The notes under the pieces: model-generated
What the model saw: only the letters and a program-made list of their open reading frames with translations
Databases searched by the model: none
Told to the model about the DNA's origin: nothing
NCBI RefSeq assembly: GCF_000004195.4
Contig: NC_030679.2
Coordinates: 149,593,040-149,657,039 of the forward strand
DNA: 64,000 nucleotides
DNA from: Xenopus tropicalis
Lineage: Eukaryota; Chordata; Amphibia; Anura; Pipidae
Direction of reading: 5' to 3'
Program-made: the position numbers and the translations under genes
Part shown: piece after piece, positions 45,122 to 56,543 of the stretch
Numbering within the stretch: the first letter of the stretch is position 1
Layout of the letters: every line of letters begins with the position of its first letter

Positions 45122-46186
45122 TTTGAAGAAGTCACCTTCAGTGTCTGTGAGGAGCTGCCGGGTACAAGTGGAGGATTTCTCTACAGCGAGAGGAGGTAGG
45201 AGATGGGGAGGGGACCAAAGTTCTCTGTCTGTACCTACAAAAGCTCAAAGTGCTTTCACTTTCAAATTTGTTCACCCGGTGCCCCTGCGAGGCTTTGCTG
45301 TATCTGTGGTTTCAGCTTTCTCTGGGCAGAATGGGTGCATTTAGTTACCCTTACTAAACCTCTAATTGCAGTTTTCAGGAGACCTGACACCCAGACATAA
45401 AAAGATGTACGTCAGAAGTCCTTTTCAAATTAAATATGAAACCCCAATTATAATTTTTTATCCATCTGAGCTGTCAATCATATCATGCTGCCCCGCCTCT
45501 AAGCTAGAGATGGGGCGTCTGATAATCAACCCCACAGTATCAGCTTCTCTGACAGATGTAAATCCACTTTCTGCAAATGTTTTGCTGATTTCCAATGATC
45601 CCTAAGCACAGCATCTCAAAAGCAGCACAGAGCACACTGAGCATGTGCAGAGCCACTGACACACACAATAAGCTTCCCTATGTATTGGCTTTCTAGTATT
45701 GATATTGCATTGGTTGCCTGGGCAACCTGTGGTTTATGCTGCCCATGTGAAAGGTGGGGGCTGTCGGGATGTGTTTCCAGGTGCATCCAACTCGTATCCT
45801 TGGAGGGTATGCATACTGTCATTGGCTCCCAAGTAAGAAAGGTTGGGGACTTGGGGAGTTATAAATACAGTTTACACTCAGCTATTTAGTGCGGTGAATT
45901 TTCATGGAAGTTTCGCGAAACAATCCGCCAATGGCAAAGTGTGGAAATTCGCTGCAAATCCATGCCTGGCAAAAAAATTTGCTCATCACTAGCGTTGAGC
46001 AACCAACTTAGTAAAGCTGTATATGTCTGAGTAGCCATTTTTAGTTATTTTGAAAAAAGCTTTATCACACTATTTTGGGATCCTGTTTGTTCCATGTATT
46101 GCTGCCTATTTGGAGTTCTGCAGCATCCTTGATTGTAAGACATTGGGTGTAACCTGAAGGATACACACAAATTGCTGCTATACACC
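45122..46186. other. Upstream region of the CALHM-like gene, MITE fragments
   Basis: No clear core promoter is seen. About 45895-45995 is a MITE piece of the family with CCATGCCTGGCAAAAAAATT (shared with 50090 and, reversed, 53660 and 56640). About 45817-45865 carries a short hAT-MITE-like piece (AAGAAAGGTTGGGGACTTGG). Frames at 45203-45605 and 45616-45889 show no motif. Confidence 0.5.
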
Positions 46187-46755
46187 ATGGGCCCCCAACC
46201 TTTCTTACTCGGGAGCCACAGTCAAATATAAAAAGACTTGGGGAGCAACACAAGCACCATAAAAGTTCATGGAGGAGCCAAATAAGGGCTGTGATTGGCT
46301 ATTAGGCAGCCTCTATGCACCCTATCAGCTTACAGGGGCTTTATTTGGTAGGAAATCTTGTTTTTATTCAACCAAAACTTGCCCCCAAGTCAGGAATTCA
46401 AAAATAACTCCCTGGTTTGGGGGCAAAAGATGGAGGTAGTAGAACAAAATGGCGGCAGTAGGGAACGTCCCTGTCAAATGTGAAAAGACTTGGAGAGCAA
46501 CACAAGAAGCATAAAAGTTCATGGAGGAGCCAAATAAGGGCTGTGATTGGCTATTAGGCAGCCTCTATGCACCCTATCAGCTTACAGGGGGCTTTATTTG
46601 GTAGGAAATCTTGTTTTTATTCAACCAAAACTTGCCCCCAAGTCAGGAATTCAAAAACAACCACCTGGTTTGGGGGCACTGAGAGCAACACCCAAGGGGT
46701 TGGGGAGCTACATGTTGCCCCTGAGCCACTGGTTGGGGATCCCTGACCTACACCT
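46187..46755 (-). mobile_element. hAT-type MITE, partially duplicated
   Basis: Reverse orientation of the 35868 element. A first copy runs about 46187-46425, followed by a short unrelated linker (AGATGGAGGTAGTAGAACAA and so on). A second, longer copy runs from about 46475 to GGTTGGGGATCCCTGA near 46744. The shared core includes CATGGAGGAGCCAAATAAGG and TGTGATTGGCTATTAGGCAG in both. Confidence 0.8.
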
Positions 46756-46862
46756 TGAAAACCAGTTACATCTGGTGAGTTGTTTGACTCACTGGGTGCA
46801 TTGGTTAAAGTTAATATTTTTAAGTCACTTTGGAACTGTTTTTTGCTTTTTGTTAAAGCTAT

Positions 46863-47367
46863 GGGGCACTTTCATTAAAGTACAAATCCGAATGAATAAA
46901 AAAAAGATTCTTTTCACTTCAATCCGAAATTTTCGGAACTTTCGTAGTTTGTGCGACAAAATCATATTTTTAGTGCTTTGCAACCATTTGTGCAACAAAA
47001 TTGTATTTTTCGTGCTTTGTGACAATTCGTGCAACAAATTATTTTGTATTTGTCGCACAAATTGTCACAAAGCATGAAAAATACGATTTTGTCGCACAAA
47101 TTGTTGCAAAGCACGTAAATTCCGATTTTGTCACTAGAATTGTCACACGAATTGTCGCAAAGCACAGAAAATACAATTTTGTCACACAAATTGTCACAAT
47201 CCACTAAAAATAAGATTTTGTTGCACAAATTGTCGCAAAGCATGAAAAATACGATTTTGTCGCAAGAATTGTTGCAAAGCACCAAAAAGATACGCACAGT
47301 TCTAATAGCTAGAAAAAATACTAATTTTTTGTAATCGTAACCAATCGTATTTTGATAAATGGGCCCC
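46863..47367. mobile_element. MITE with internal degenerate tandem repeats
   Basis: Ends are GGGGCACTTTCATTAAAG and, at the right, GATAAATGGGCCCC. Between about 46940 and 47290 a unit of about 50 bp containing TTGTCGCACAAATTGT and GCATGAAAAATACGATTTTG is repeated around seven times with mutations, giving shadow frames on both strands. Non-coding. Confidence 0.72.
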
Positions 47368-48044
47368 TAAGTTTTGGGTTTTTTTTTAATTGTTATATTT
47401 TATCATATATACTTTGAATACTACACTATATACATTCTATTGTGTGCTTATCTTTAGTTCTACTACACCGTTTCACAGTAAAGACTTGGTTATTAGCAAA
47501 CAGAAAGCGCACCGGTGTATGTGACTGCACAACTGGGAGCGCCTTGGAACGTTCCTTTGTTTTTTTTAGTTAATTCATCACAAAGAAGAAACAACTAAAA
47601 GGTCAAGTGAACAGAGCATGAAAAGAGCACAAACAATATAGAATTCATGGATAAATCTGCTGGGAACACAGAGGGGAGGAGCTATTTACACTGGGAGTGA
47701 AATCAAATAAGGAAAGAGAGAGAAGCAAATACAAAAGTGAAAGTGCCCTTACTGGCAATGACGGGTGCGGCTGAATAAACTCGGGGTTAAATGGCCAATT
47801 CTGAAAAATGATATTGAAATTGCAATCATTTAGGCTCTCATTTAGCACATAATTAACTGAGAAAAGGCCCGTGTCCATCAAGCTCAACCCTTCCCCAGTA
47901 CAGTACACAGATACTCACTAACCAGCTTACATACATGCCTAAAACTAACCATAGGGACTTCTGTAGCCCTAAAAACTATGGGGCAGATTTTTTTTTAATT
48001 TTCAAACTCATTTTCCTGAATTGTTTAAATAAATATTAGACAAA
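47368..48044. other. Intergenic, nothing recognised
   Basis: AT-rich sequence with short T and A runs. The minus frame at 47645-47908 has no known motif. No signals that I can support. Confidence 0.45.
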
Positions 48045-48514
48045 GGGGCACATTTACTAAAATCCGATGTTTTTCTGGGCTTAAAACACGATATGGTGTA
48101 ACCACAATAATTTCTGATGTTCTAAAATGTATCGACAATGCTTTTATCGTTCGTACAAAAATATTGCAAATGCGTTCTGAACGTCACAAAATTTTTGTGT
48201 CAAAAAGTTTGTAACCGCCACAAAACCATTTCTGGCTTTGGAAGCCTTCCATTGGACTCAATGGCTCTCGACAGGTCAAACTTGGCGAAAAGATAGTCCC
48301 AATGAAAGTTTAACCAAAGCTTTAAAAAAATTCCGAAATGTTCGTATTCTTTGTGCAAAGTACATTTTTTTTCTTGGAAATTTAACGAAAACCACAAAAA
48401 AGTCATGGAATTTTAGCAAAATCATTTTAGCATACATTCTGAAATGTTCTGTAAGTTAGAAAACAATTAGAAAAAATATGAAATTATCTCAGAAATGTTT
48501 AGTAAATGGGCCCC
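48045..48514. mobile_element. MITE with GGGGCACATTTACTAAA ends
   Basis: The left end GGGGCACATTTACTAAA and the right end TTTAGTAAATGGGCCCC are inverted repeats, with AAA on each side. The same end motif occurs at 50866, 53105, 54981 and 61712, so several related non-autonomous families share it. Short target duplications of 3 bp point to PIF/Harbinger. Confidence 0.75.
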
Positions 48515-50260
48515 AAAGTCTCAAGGAAAAGTCACTGTTTCAGAATTTTATTGCATTTTCACTCACTTTTGGTCTTTTTTTGGACAGAGCCCAGCATAAA
48601 AAAAACAGCCAAAATCTCTAAAGTTTCAAGACAAAAGGAAAAACTTCAAGGAAAGGAAAGGGGACCTTGTCAGATTCAAATTTTTAGCAGTTTAGATGAA
48701 TAGTAAATCACGGAAAAGTTGCAGCTTTTTTTCTATGCAACTTTTTGAGCTAAAACTCCAAATCAAGTTTAAAAAAAAAATCAAAAAGAAATCAGTGGTT
48801 AGTAAATGGGCCCCCTATGTCTCAAGAAATCACCCAAGCCCTTCTTAAATACATTAATACATTACTTCATTTTCCAGTAGTCGCAAATCTTGCTCAATGG
48901 CTGTGGCAGGGTTGGCCAACTAGCTTATCAGAATGACTCTGGCCAATCAGATCAATGCTGTGTAAGATTTTAAAGGGATATTACCTTACTGCTTTTTGGG
49001 CTAGTTGTAGTTGGTCTACTGAGCTCCACTTCCAAAATGCTCTTTTTCAAGTGTTTCATTACATTTTTTGCACAAAAAAAGATCGGTGACACCAATAAGG
49101 TGATAAGACCCCTGGCACAGTGAGCTCATCAGGGTTTACCTGGCGAAGTTTTCAGTGGAAAAAAAGTGGCAAGCTCACCTCACCAGTTTTCATGAATTTT
49201 CGGTGATAGCCGCCAAGTCCGCCATTATTTCTGGCAACTTGCCAAAATAAGTAGTTAGGGAAATTGTAATTAACTCTATCACACTTGTAGCCATTTCATG
49301 GGTGGGCAATATGTGGGGGTTCACTTGTAGCCATTTCATGGGTGGGCAAGGTGCTCTGGCTGCCCCCACAACTTCCTCCCCAAGCAAGCATGCTGTATTC
49401 TTACCTTATGTGCATCGGGAGAGGGAGATCTTCAGCCAGGGGGAGCACCAGTGGGGTTCGGGTCTGGGCCATGGGCCCACCAGGTTTTTTCCTTCTGCTG
49501 ATTCAGACACTGGCCTTTCCTCTACAATTAGGAAACTACCACCTTTAATTCTTCTAGGGTGTACTATGACACACAAATCCCCAAACCTCTTTTACAGGAT
49601 CCAAGTACCCTGATAATCCAGAAGTGGGGCCTATTCCAGAGGTTGGGGACAAAGGAGTTCACCCTAGCCTTTGGGTGAAAGTGAGCCTGAAGACTCTTAG
49701 TTATTTTGCACGTTTTGGCCAGGTGACTGAGGAGTTTTAGTCCGTTGCACTTTTGTGCGACACTGTTTCCACTGAGTGATATGAAGCACTTTGCTTGGGC
49801 TTCAAAGAAAAAAGACCAAATTTTGATTAAAATTGACTGGAAATGAAAAGGTTAAAAGTAAAGTTAGAACTTTGATTTATATCAGGCAGTAGGCAAGTAT
49901 CAGAGAACTCTTCCTAATGTAATAGGTTGTAGTTATAGGCAGAAGTGAAAATTTTTGTTGCGTGCGTCCATTTTTGACGCAACCGCAACTTTTTTTTTGG
50001 ACGTGCAACAAATATTTTCACTGTAAATTTATGCTGAAGTTTCAGGAAACAATTGGCCAAGGTCAAAATGTGGAAATTCACTGCTAATCCATGCCTGATG
50101 AAAAAATTTGCTTATCCCTAGTGAAAATCGAAAGTAAAGAAAGTAAATATTAGACATTCAGGAAAACGAGTTTAGTCAAGTTTGAACATAAAAAAAAAAA
50201 AAAAGAAAGAAATGATAGAGTTTTACTAAATCTGGCCCTCGTTATCAAAAGCCACAAATG
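48515..50260. other. MITE fragments and unassigned sequence
   Basis: About 48525-48812 is a partial MITE related to the one at 50866-51297 (shared AGACAAAAGGAAAAACTTCA-like block and a TTAGTAAATGGGCCCC end). About 50030-50125 is another MITE piece. A direct repeat TCACTTGTAGCCATTTCATG occurs at about 49281 and 49321. No exon is supported in this interval. Confidence 0.5.
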
Positions 50261-50724
50261 GCGCTGACATTTCTCAGATGAATTTATAATCCTGGGAAAC
50301 CTTTAATGAGTAATTACTTTAATTGGCAATATTTTGGGAACGTGAGGATATGAAATTCCCAGCTGATATTTCCACAAAGCTATAATAATGGTGAATCTAT
50401 GACTGAGTTACTGCATTTGATACAAGCAACTCGGAGAAAAGCAACTTGCGATCTTCTCTGCATTCCAGGGCAAATTATGTTCATCAGATGACAAAAACAG
50501 CAAAAACAGACCCAATATTCCAGCTTTCTAACTTACAGTCTGATAAACGACTTTGTGTTCACGTGACCAACGTATCTTCTGATCCTTCTGAGGGCAATAC
50601 CCCCATTTATTATCCATTGTTCAATGTTACTTCTTTGTCTGCTTTACTCAGCCTTTTGGAAAGGATCACATGACATTTTACAAAAACAAAATGGTGAGTT
50701 CTAGAAAACCTTCTGATAGAGTTC

Positions 50725-50732
50725 TATTTAAT
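50725..50732 (+). promoter_or_regulatory. Possible TATA-like element of the first olfactory receptor gene
   Basis: TATTTAAT, 33 bases before the exon 1 ATG. It lies in a block (CTTCTGATAGAG...) that is conserved in the downstream copy, where it reads TATATAAA (56459-56466). The short distance to the ATG leaves little 5' UTR, so the true start site may be elsewhere. Confidence 0.3.
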
Positions 50733-50765
50733 ATTGTTCAACAATAACTGTGAAAACACACAGAC

Positions 50766-50786
50766 ATGAATAACATTGACACTCCG
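50766..50786 (+). CDS. Olfactory receptor gene 1, exon 1 (start codon, 7 codons)
   Basis: ATG and six codons (MNNIDTP) followed at once by a strong donor, GTAAGT (50787). It joins in phase 0 to the acceptor before 51597, giving an 810-bp intron. The reason to call it coding is that the main exon has no usable ATG at its N-terminus: the codon equivalent to the downstream gene's Met is ACG. The donor sequence GTAAGTATA(G/A)TG is conserved in the second gene, although the exon itself has diverged. Confidence 0.7.
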
Positions 50787-50865
50787 GTAAGTATAGTGTT
50801 AATTTCTCAAGTCAGTTGTATCGTTTGTATTAAGTTTAAATGTAACAAAATATGTTTAACATTTA

Positions 50866-51297
50866 GGGGCAGATTTACTAAAACTCTATTTCTTTTTTTT
50901 TTTACATTTTCAAACTTGACTAGACTCGTTTTTCTCAAATGTCTAACATTTATTTAAAAAAAATCCGAACGAGAAAAGTCGTAAAAAAAACCTCAATCTT
51001 AATCAAAATTTTCTGAGAAAATGATGCAAAAAAATTAGAATTTTACAAGTTCAGTTGAAATGCAGCATTAAAAATACGAAATTGAGACAAAAGAAACATC
51101 TTCAAGGAAAAGGAAGGGGCCTCTGCCATTGGCTTCTACATGAACTCGGCCGGTTTATCCTGCGAATTATCAAATTCGTTTTTTTAGTCGTAGTAAATCT
51201 CGGAAAAATCGAACCCTTTTTTCTCTGCATCTTTTTGGGCAAAAAATTTGATTTGAATTAAAAAAAAAAAAAATAGGCAGTTAGTAAATGAGCCCCA
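50866..51297. mobile_element. MITE in intron 1 of olfactory receptor gene 1
   Basis: The left end is GGGGCAGATTTACTAAA and the right end TTAGTAAATGAGCCCCA, with TTA on both sides (50863-50865 and 51298-51300). The TTA duplication fits PIF/Harbinger. Non-coding. Confidence 0.75.
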
Positions 51298-51596
51298 TTA
51301 ACTGATAGCAGTGCAAGCTCAATTAAACAGAAATTAGAGATAATTTATTTAGGCCAATGCCATTCTACAAAAAAGTAATGTAATTTAGTAATATTCAAGA
51401 AGCTATTATTTTTTGAGTTAACCCTTATGTTATGAAAACAATTATCATTATTAACCTTTATTTATATAGTGCTAACAAATTCTGAGCAGATATTGCCTTG
51501 GTTGGAATTGAGTCCAGCACCACCATGCTGAATATTACACAGCTATGTATTATTATTGTATTTACCTAATTATTTATTTTATTTTTATATCTTCAG

Positions 51597-52532
51597 GAAA
51601 TTCCAAGAAGTAACCATAGTACGATTCAAGAGTTTATACTGGTAGGATTAAAAGATCTTCACCATTTTCAAATCCCAGTCTTTCTGTTGGTTTTTATTGT
51701 CTATGTTGCCACAATACTTGGGAACATGCTGATCATTGTATTAGTTTTAACCAACCACCATTTTCAATCTCCGATGTATTTCTTCCTAAGTCATCTTTCT
51801 CTCTGTGACATCTTAATAAGTACGAATGTCACCCCCAACACTCTGCAAGTTATACTCCGAGGGGAGAGTGCAATCCCTGTCAATGAGTGCCTCACACAAC
51901 TCTATTTCGTTGGCTCCTCTGCCATATTAGAGTGCTGCCTTCTCTCCATAATGTCCTATGACCGATACTTGGCTATCTGTAACCCATTGCTCTACTCATC
52001 TATTATGAGCCACAACCTTCCTCGTTATCTGGCTCTTTGGCCATGGCTGGCTGGATTTCTGTTGGCTTTGATAACACATGTACTTGTACTTGAGTTATAC
52101 TTCTGTGGCCCCAATATCATCAATCACTTCTTCTGTGATCTTGCTCCGATACTTGAACTTTCTTGCTCCGATACATCAGCAGTGGGAATTCATGTTTCCA
52201 TTGTGGTAACTGTGATCGGTGTTTCACAGATGTTGTTTGTAATAGCAACATATATTTGTATTTTCTATTCCATTCTCAACATCTCTTCCAACACTGGAAA
52301 AGAGAAGGCCTTCTCCACCTGCAGTTCTCATCTAGTTGTGGTATCTACATATTATGGAACTCTTATTGCTCTTTATTTGGCTCCATCAAGGGGATATTCA
52401 TTGACTTTGAACAAAATCTTGTCGATTCTCAACACGGTGGTCACTCCTTTGTTTAACCCCATTATATACAGTCTCAGGAACAAGGAGATAAGAACTGAAA
52501 CAGTTAAACTTGTTTCCAAGCTAAATAAATAA
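51597..52532 (+). CDS. Olfactory receptor gene 1, exon 2 (main exon, 311 codons)
   Basis: A seven-transmembrane odorant receptor that couples to the olfactory G protein in sensory neurons. The acceptor is TATATCTTCAG/GAA at 51596. The joined protein is 318 residues, the normal size. Visible features: N-glycosylation site NHS (13-15), EFILVGL, GN in the first membrane segment, PMYFFLSHLSLCD, MSYDRYLAIC (DRY 129-131), extracellular loop-2 cysteines (YFCGP, HFFCDLAP, LSCSD), KAFSTCSSHL before segment six, and PLFNPIIYSLRN in segment seven. No stop or frameshift. A single-exon caller would start at an internal codon near 51687 and wrongly call a truncated gene. The SPMYFFL and DRY forms fit a class II-type receptor. 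Its neighbour at 57485 is a close paralogue. Confidence 0.95.
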   Translation, partial: EIPRSNHSTIQEFILVGLKDLHHFQIPVFLLVFIVYVATILGNMLIIVLVLTNHHFQSPMYFFLSHLSLCDILISTNVTPNTLQVILRGESAIPVNECLTQLYFVGSSAILECCLLSIMSYDRYLAICNPLLYSSIMSHNLPRYLALWPWLAGFLLALITHVLVLELYFCGPNIINHFFCDLAPILELSCSDTSAVGIHVSIVVTVIGVSQMLFVIATYICIFYSILNISSNTGKEKAFSTCSSHLVVVSTYYGTLIALYLAPSRGYSLTLNKILSILNTVVTPLFNPIIYSLRNKEIRTETVKLVSKLNK

Positions 52533-53104
52533 TTTTATTCTGTATTACAAAATGTTATAGGCCATCCACATTTAGCTTATATGTTACATATGTTTCATTT
52601 TTAATTACATGTTATATTTTATATGTTTTTAGTTAGATAAGTCTAGATTTTGCCCAATTTTATTACATTTCCCAAATGAATCATGTCAAAGTAAATAATC
52701 TCAAACAAACTTTCTAAATATTATAAATTAACAATGTTTATAGTTCTGAAATAATGTAATCACTCTGCAGTATTTTCTATATAGCAGTTTGGCCATCTTC
52801 ATTTGGGAGTGGGAGTCGGATTTTGATATAGAGTTAGCTGCAATACATCATTGGTGTGTTCCTAGAAAATGTATTAGAGCGACCTCTCTTGCAAAATAAC
52901 TGACTCCAACCCACAGACTGCATGTAGTGAGACAGACTGATAAAAGGGGGTAGTGAAAAATAAATTATTTCAAAAATGGTACAAAATTAGTAACTAAAGA
53001 TATATTGAAAATGTGTATTTTTCATGTGGATTAGCTTGTATTAAATTCTCACAACATTTTCCCTTTAAATTCGTCCCCTTCTGATTTCAGGCTGAATAAT
53101 AATT

Positions 53105-53563
53105 TGGTAAAGTAAGAGAATTTACTAAAACTCTATATTTTCTTTTTTTTATTTTACAATTTGACTAAACTTATTTCCTCAAATGTCTAAAAAAAAAAAA
53201 AGTCAAAATCTGAAAAAAGGAAAAGTCTGTGCGAGACAAAGTTGCAGCAACTGCAACTTTTTCATATTGTTGTCGGAAAAACTCAAATTTTTTGAATTGT
53301 CACACAGAAATATCGACTTTATTTTCACACAAAGACCCAGCGTCAAAAATCTGAAACCTATAAAGTCTTGAGACAAAAGAAGGATCTTTAAGGAAAGGGA
53401 AGGGACATCTGCCATTGACTTCTACTCAAAATCAGCAAGTTTTAGCTGGAAAATTGTTGGATTTGGATTTTACACATTTTGACACATATTAAATCTCAGA
53501 AAAGTCTAAACTTTTTTTCCATAGCAAAAAAAAAAATCAGATGGTTAGTAAATGGGCCCCTAA
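53105..53563. mobile_element. MITE downstream of olfactory receptor gene 1
   Basis: It starts near GAATTTACTAAAACTCTATA and ends GGTTAGTAAATGGGCCCC. The same element is present at 58567-59309 behind gene 2 with an insertion in it, so it predates the duplication. Its internal block AAGGAAAGGGAAGGGACATC is shared with the element at 50866. Confidence 0.75.
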
Positions 53564-53629
53564 GGCATTCATGCTAATAAGGTAGGCCAGTATGTTTATA
53601 GAACTAGTACCGTACATTTAAGAACTGTG

Positions 53630-54686
53630 CATTAGTGATTAGTGATAAGCGAATTTTATCGCCAGGCATGGGTTAGCAGCGAATTTCCCCATTTCGCCAT
53701 TGGCGAATTGTTTCACGAAACTTCAGTGAAAATTCGGCGTGGAAAAATTTATGGAATAGAGCTATAGAATTTTTTAGTTGCGCGTCAAAATCTAGCGTGG
53801 ACATGTCAAAAAAGGTGCTGTCACATCAAAAAAGCGAGACAAAAAAAAATAGACGCGGGCGACAAAAAAAAAAAACGTGACAAATGCATTTCAAAAATTT
53901 TTTGCCGTTTCATGTTCCCGAAAAATTTGCGAATCTGTGGTGTTTCGTGAAATGCTTAAGTAGTTGAGCGTAAGATTTTTGTTCTTCATGTGCGTCAAAA
54001 AAATGTTGCACAAGCCAATTTTTTTTTTTGATGTGCGACATTTGCACCGTTTCGCGAATTTTTCTCTGTTGCAAATCTTTTTAAAGTTTTTTGACACTGT
54101 TTTTGACACTGTTTTTTTGGGGCGACAATTCCATAAAGTAGAGGTTTTGTTATGACAATTGGAAATGTGGGTATTCCAAAAGGTTGCAGTTGCTGTAAAT
54201 TTCTCACACAAACTTTTCATATCGGAGTAAATGAGACATTCGAGAAAATGAGTTTGGTTGAATTTAAAAATAAAAACAAAAAATGAGAAATTAGAGTTTT
54301 AGTTAATGTGCCAAGGTATTTGAGAGCTGTGAATTGATTGCAGTTGAACTATATATACTTTTCAAAAAATATATGGATTACTCTGGTATACCACAGTTAG
54401 TGCCCATTTTTGTTGCCTTTCAGGTATAAGTAGGCTGATTTCTGGCGTGATGGTTTAAAATTTCTGACAAAAACGGAAACTATACATAGTCAGTATGAGC
54501 AAGCTCCTATAAAGATATGGGACTTTCCAAATCAGTTGTATTTTCAAAGAAATAATAAAATATATTTCCGATATGCATCTCTATATTAAGAAAAAATTGT
54601 ATTAAATTTTTTATGTATCTATAGTCCTATCTCCTTTTTATTTTTTACAATAAATTGGAGTCTATAGGAATTTTGTTTTGCAGTGA
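53630..54686. other. MITE-derived and unassigned sequence
   Basis: About 53641-54300 is a MITE-like region beginning TGATAAGCGAATTTTATCGC and containing ATCGCCAGGCATGGGTTAGC, with many TGTGACGCA-type inverted words. Copies of the same motif lie near 45960, 50090 and 56640. The remainder shows no exon or signal. Confidence 0.55.
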
Positions 54687-55800
54687 GATTGTCGCGGGTC
54701 CGATGCGCTCCTCCCGTGTTGCATGCGTCCGGCCGGATGCGTGTCGGCTCCGGTGCACACTGTGCGGCGCTGCGGGCGCGACCGGTTGGGCGCCGCACAC
54801 GGGCACACGTTGTAATTGCCATCGCATGTGGGCGCGCGACTAAACGTTTGCCGCGACTATATGCGCACCGTGTTTACGCGCGCGTCGTGCCTGACGCTGC
54901 GTGCATGCGCACTGCTATTTCAAAGACGCTCAGGCCCAGACTCATTGCAAGGTGATCATTTGCTTGCATCCCGACACTGAGGGGCACATTTACTAACCCA
55001 CGAATGGGTCGAAAGGAGTCCGATTGCGTTTTTTTCGTAATGATCGGTATTTTGCGATTTTTTCGTATTTTTTGCGATTTTTTCGGCGTCTTTACGAATT
55101 TTTCGTTACCAATACGATTTTTGCGTAAAAACGAGAGTTTTTCGTAGCCATTACGAAAGTTGCGTAAAATCTGGCGATTTTTCGTAGCGTTAAAACTTGC
55201 GCAAAAAGTTGCGCTTTTTTCGTAGCGTTAAAACTTACGCGAAACTTCGCACCTTTTAAGTTTTAACGCTACGAAAAAGGCGCAACTTTTTAAAATCGGG
55301 CGATTTTACGCAACTTTCGTAATGGCTACGAAAAACTCGCGGTTTTACGCAAAAATCGTATTGGTAACGAAAAATTCGTAAAGACGCCGAAAAAAATCGC
55401 AAAAAATACGAAAAAGTCGCAAAATGTTCGTTTTCAAGTAGGAACTTTTCCAATTCGGGTCGGATTCGTGGGTTAGTAAATCAGCCCCTGAGTGTTTCCT
55501 GTTCTCCTGATTTGACCTCTGATTTATGATTACGGCTTGTTCTCGACCACTCTTCGTCTCACCCTTCGGCTTCGACTTCGGCTTTGATTCCTGGTTTGAC
55601 CTAGGCTTGTTTTGTGACGTTCGCTTCAGCATCTGGTGCTTGTCATTGTGTACCTATTGTGGTTACATCTCTCTGCACTCGGGTACTTATGGCACCTCTG
55701 CTATTCTTCAGCTGGGCTTGTTACTCTTCTACTTCCAGTGTTCAGATCCAGTGGGAAGCGCAGGGGAGAGCTAGGTTAGATTTACCAAAAGTTTTTTCTG
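54687..55800. other. CpG-rich segment split by a palindromic MITE; possibly an LTR
   Basis: 54687-54960 is strikingly GC- and CpG-rich (GTCGCGGGTCCG, GGCGCTGCGGGCGCGACC, GCGCGCGTCG) in an AT-rich area. 55489-55780 is pyrimidine-rich with CTTCGGCTTCGACTTCGGCT. The two flank the MITE at 54981-55488 and would be contiguous without it. A young LTR or other transposon is likeliest; a promoter island is possible, but no exon lies beside it. I cannot place exact ends. Confidence 0.4.
54981..55488. mobile_element. Foldback MITE, near-perfect 508-bp palindrome
   Basis: Arms of about 240 bp pair with each other: left GGGGCACATTTACTAACCCA against right TGGGTTAGTAAATCAGCCCC, and onward through TTTTTCGTAGC/GCTACGAAAAA near the centre (about 55250). 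TGA flanks both ends (54978-54980 and 55489-55491) as a 3-bp target duplication. Non-coding. RNA from it would form a long hairpin. Confidence 0.88.
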
Positions 55801-56458
55801 TCTGGATTCAAATGAAACTGGCTTTTGTCCAGTTTGAGATTTTATTCTGTAGTGAAATTTGGGCACAAAATGTTTTACTTTTATATCAGTTGATATGCAT
55901 GTCAGTTAGAGATGTCTTTATGGCACCATTTTTGGTTCATGGATGAAAAAAAAACAGATAACATTGATATTTCTCAGAGGAGAATTATAATCCTTGGGAA
56001 CCTTTAATGAGAACCTTGGGAACCTTTATTTTAATTGGCACCATTTTGCAGTGTAAAGAGACAAATTAGTCTTGATATTTTTTTAACCTGAGATTCCCAG
56101 CTGATATTTCTACAAACCTATATAATCGTGTAGTTCTAAGACTGCGTTACGGAATTTTCTACAAAGGAACTTGGAGAGAAGCAACTTGACATTGTATATT
56201 CCAGTGCAATTTCTATGTTCATCGGCTGAGAAACACAGACCACATACCTACTTTGTAATTTACAGATTAGATATAAAGAGTTTGGGTTCATTTGTATCAT
56301 TATATCGAGATACATAGGGGGGTGATACCGCTATATTTTAAGTTATTTTATTGCTTTTTCTGCTTTGTCTCTTGGAAAGGGTCACATGGCTCCCTACAAA
56401 ACAAAATGTTGTGTTTAAGTCAAACTGACAAGTTCCAGCAAAGCTTCTGATAGAGGTC

Positions 56459-56466
56459 TATATAAA
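56459..56466 (+). promoter_or_regulatory. Possible TATA box of olfactory receptor gene 2
   Basis: TATATAAA, 47 bases before the exon 1 ATG, at the position equivalent to TATTTAAT in gene 1. This would leave a 5' UTR of roughly 20 bases. Position and conservation are the only support. Confidence 0.35.
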
Positions 56467-56513
56467 CCTATGTTATATTAGTTAACAAAATAAAAAGATC
56501 TCAGTTAAACACT

Positions 56514-56543
56514 ATGAAAAGTCGAACTGGAATTTACAATTTG
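56514..56543 (+). CDS. Olfactory receptor gene 2, exon 1 (start codon, 10 codons)
   Basis: ATG and nine codons (MKSRTGIYNL) end at donor GTAAGT (56544), in phase 0 with the acceptor before 57485. The intron is 941 bp. Unlike gene 1, the main exon here has its own in-frame ATG (57509), so translation could also begin there. The shared architecture with gene 1 favours the spliced start. Confidence 0.6.

Larger units (their letters stand above)
50260..53625 (+). repeat. Upstream copy of a tandem segmental duplication carrying an olfactory receptor gene
   Basis: Sequence from GACATTTCTCAGATGAATTT (about 50268) through both exons, the 3' flank (TTGAAAATGTGTATTTTTCA, 53006) and the MITE end up to ACCGTACATTTAAGAACT (about 53608-53625) is matched in order at about 55960-61390. 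The downstream copy is longer because of later insertions. The match includes upstream sequence, so promoters were copied too. Confidence 0.8.

Noticed and set aside
51687..52532. First olfactory receptor as a truncated pseudogene lacking its N-terminus
   Set aside because: The frame stays open upstream to a splice acceptor at 51596 and restores the full N-terminus, including the glycosylation site; an in-phase start exon exists.
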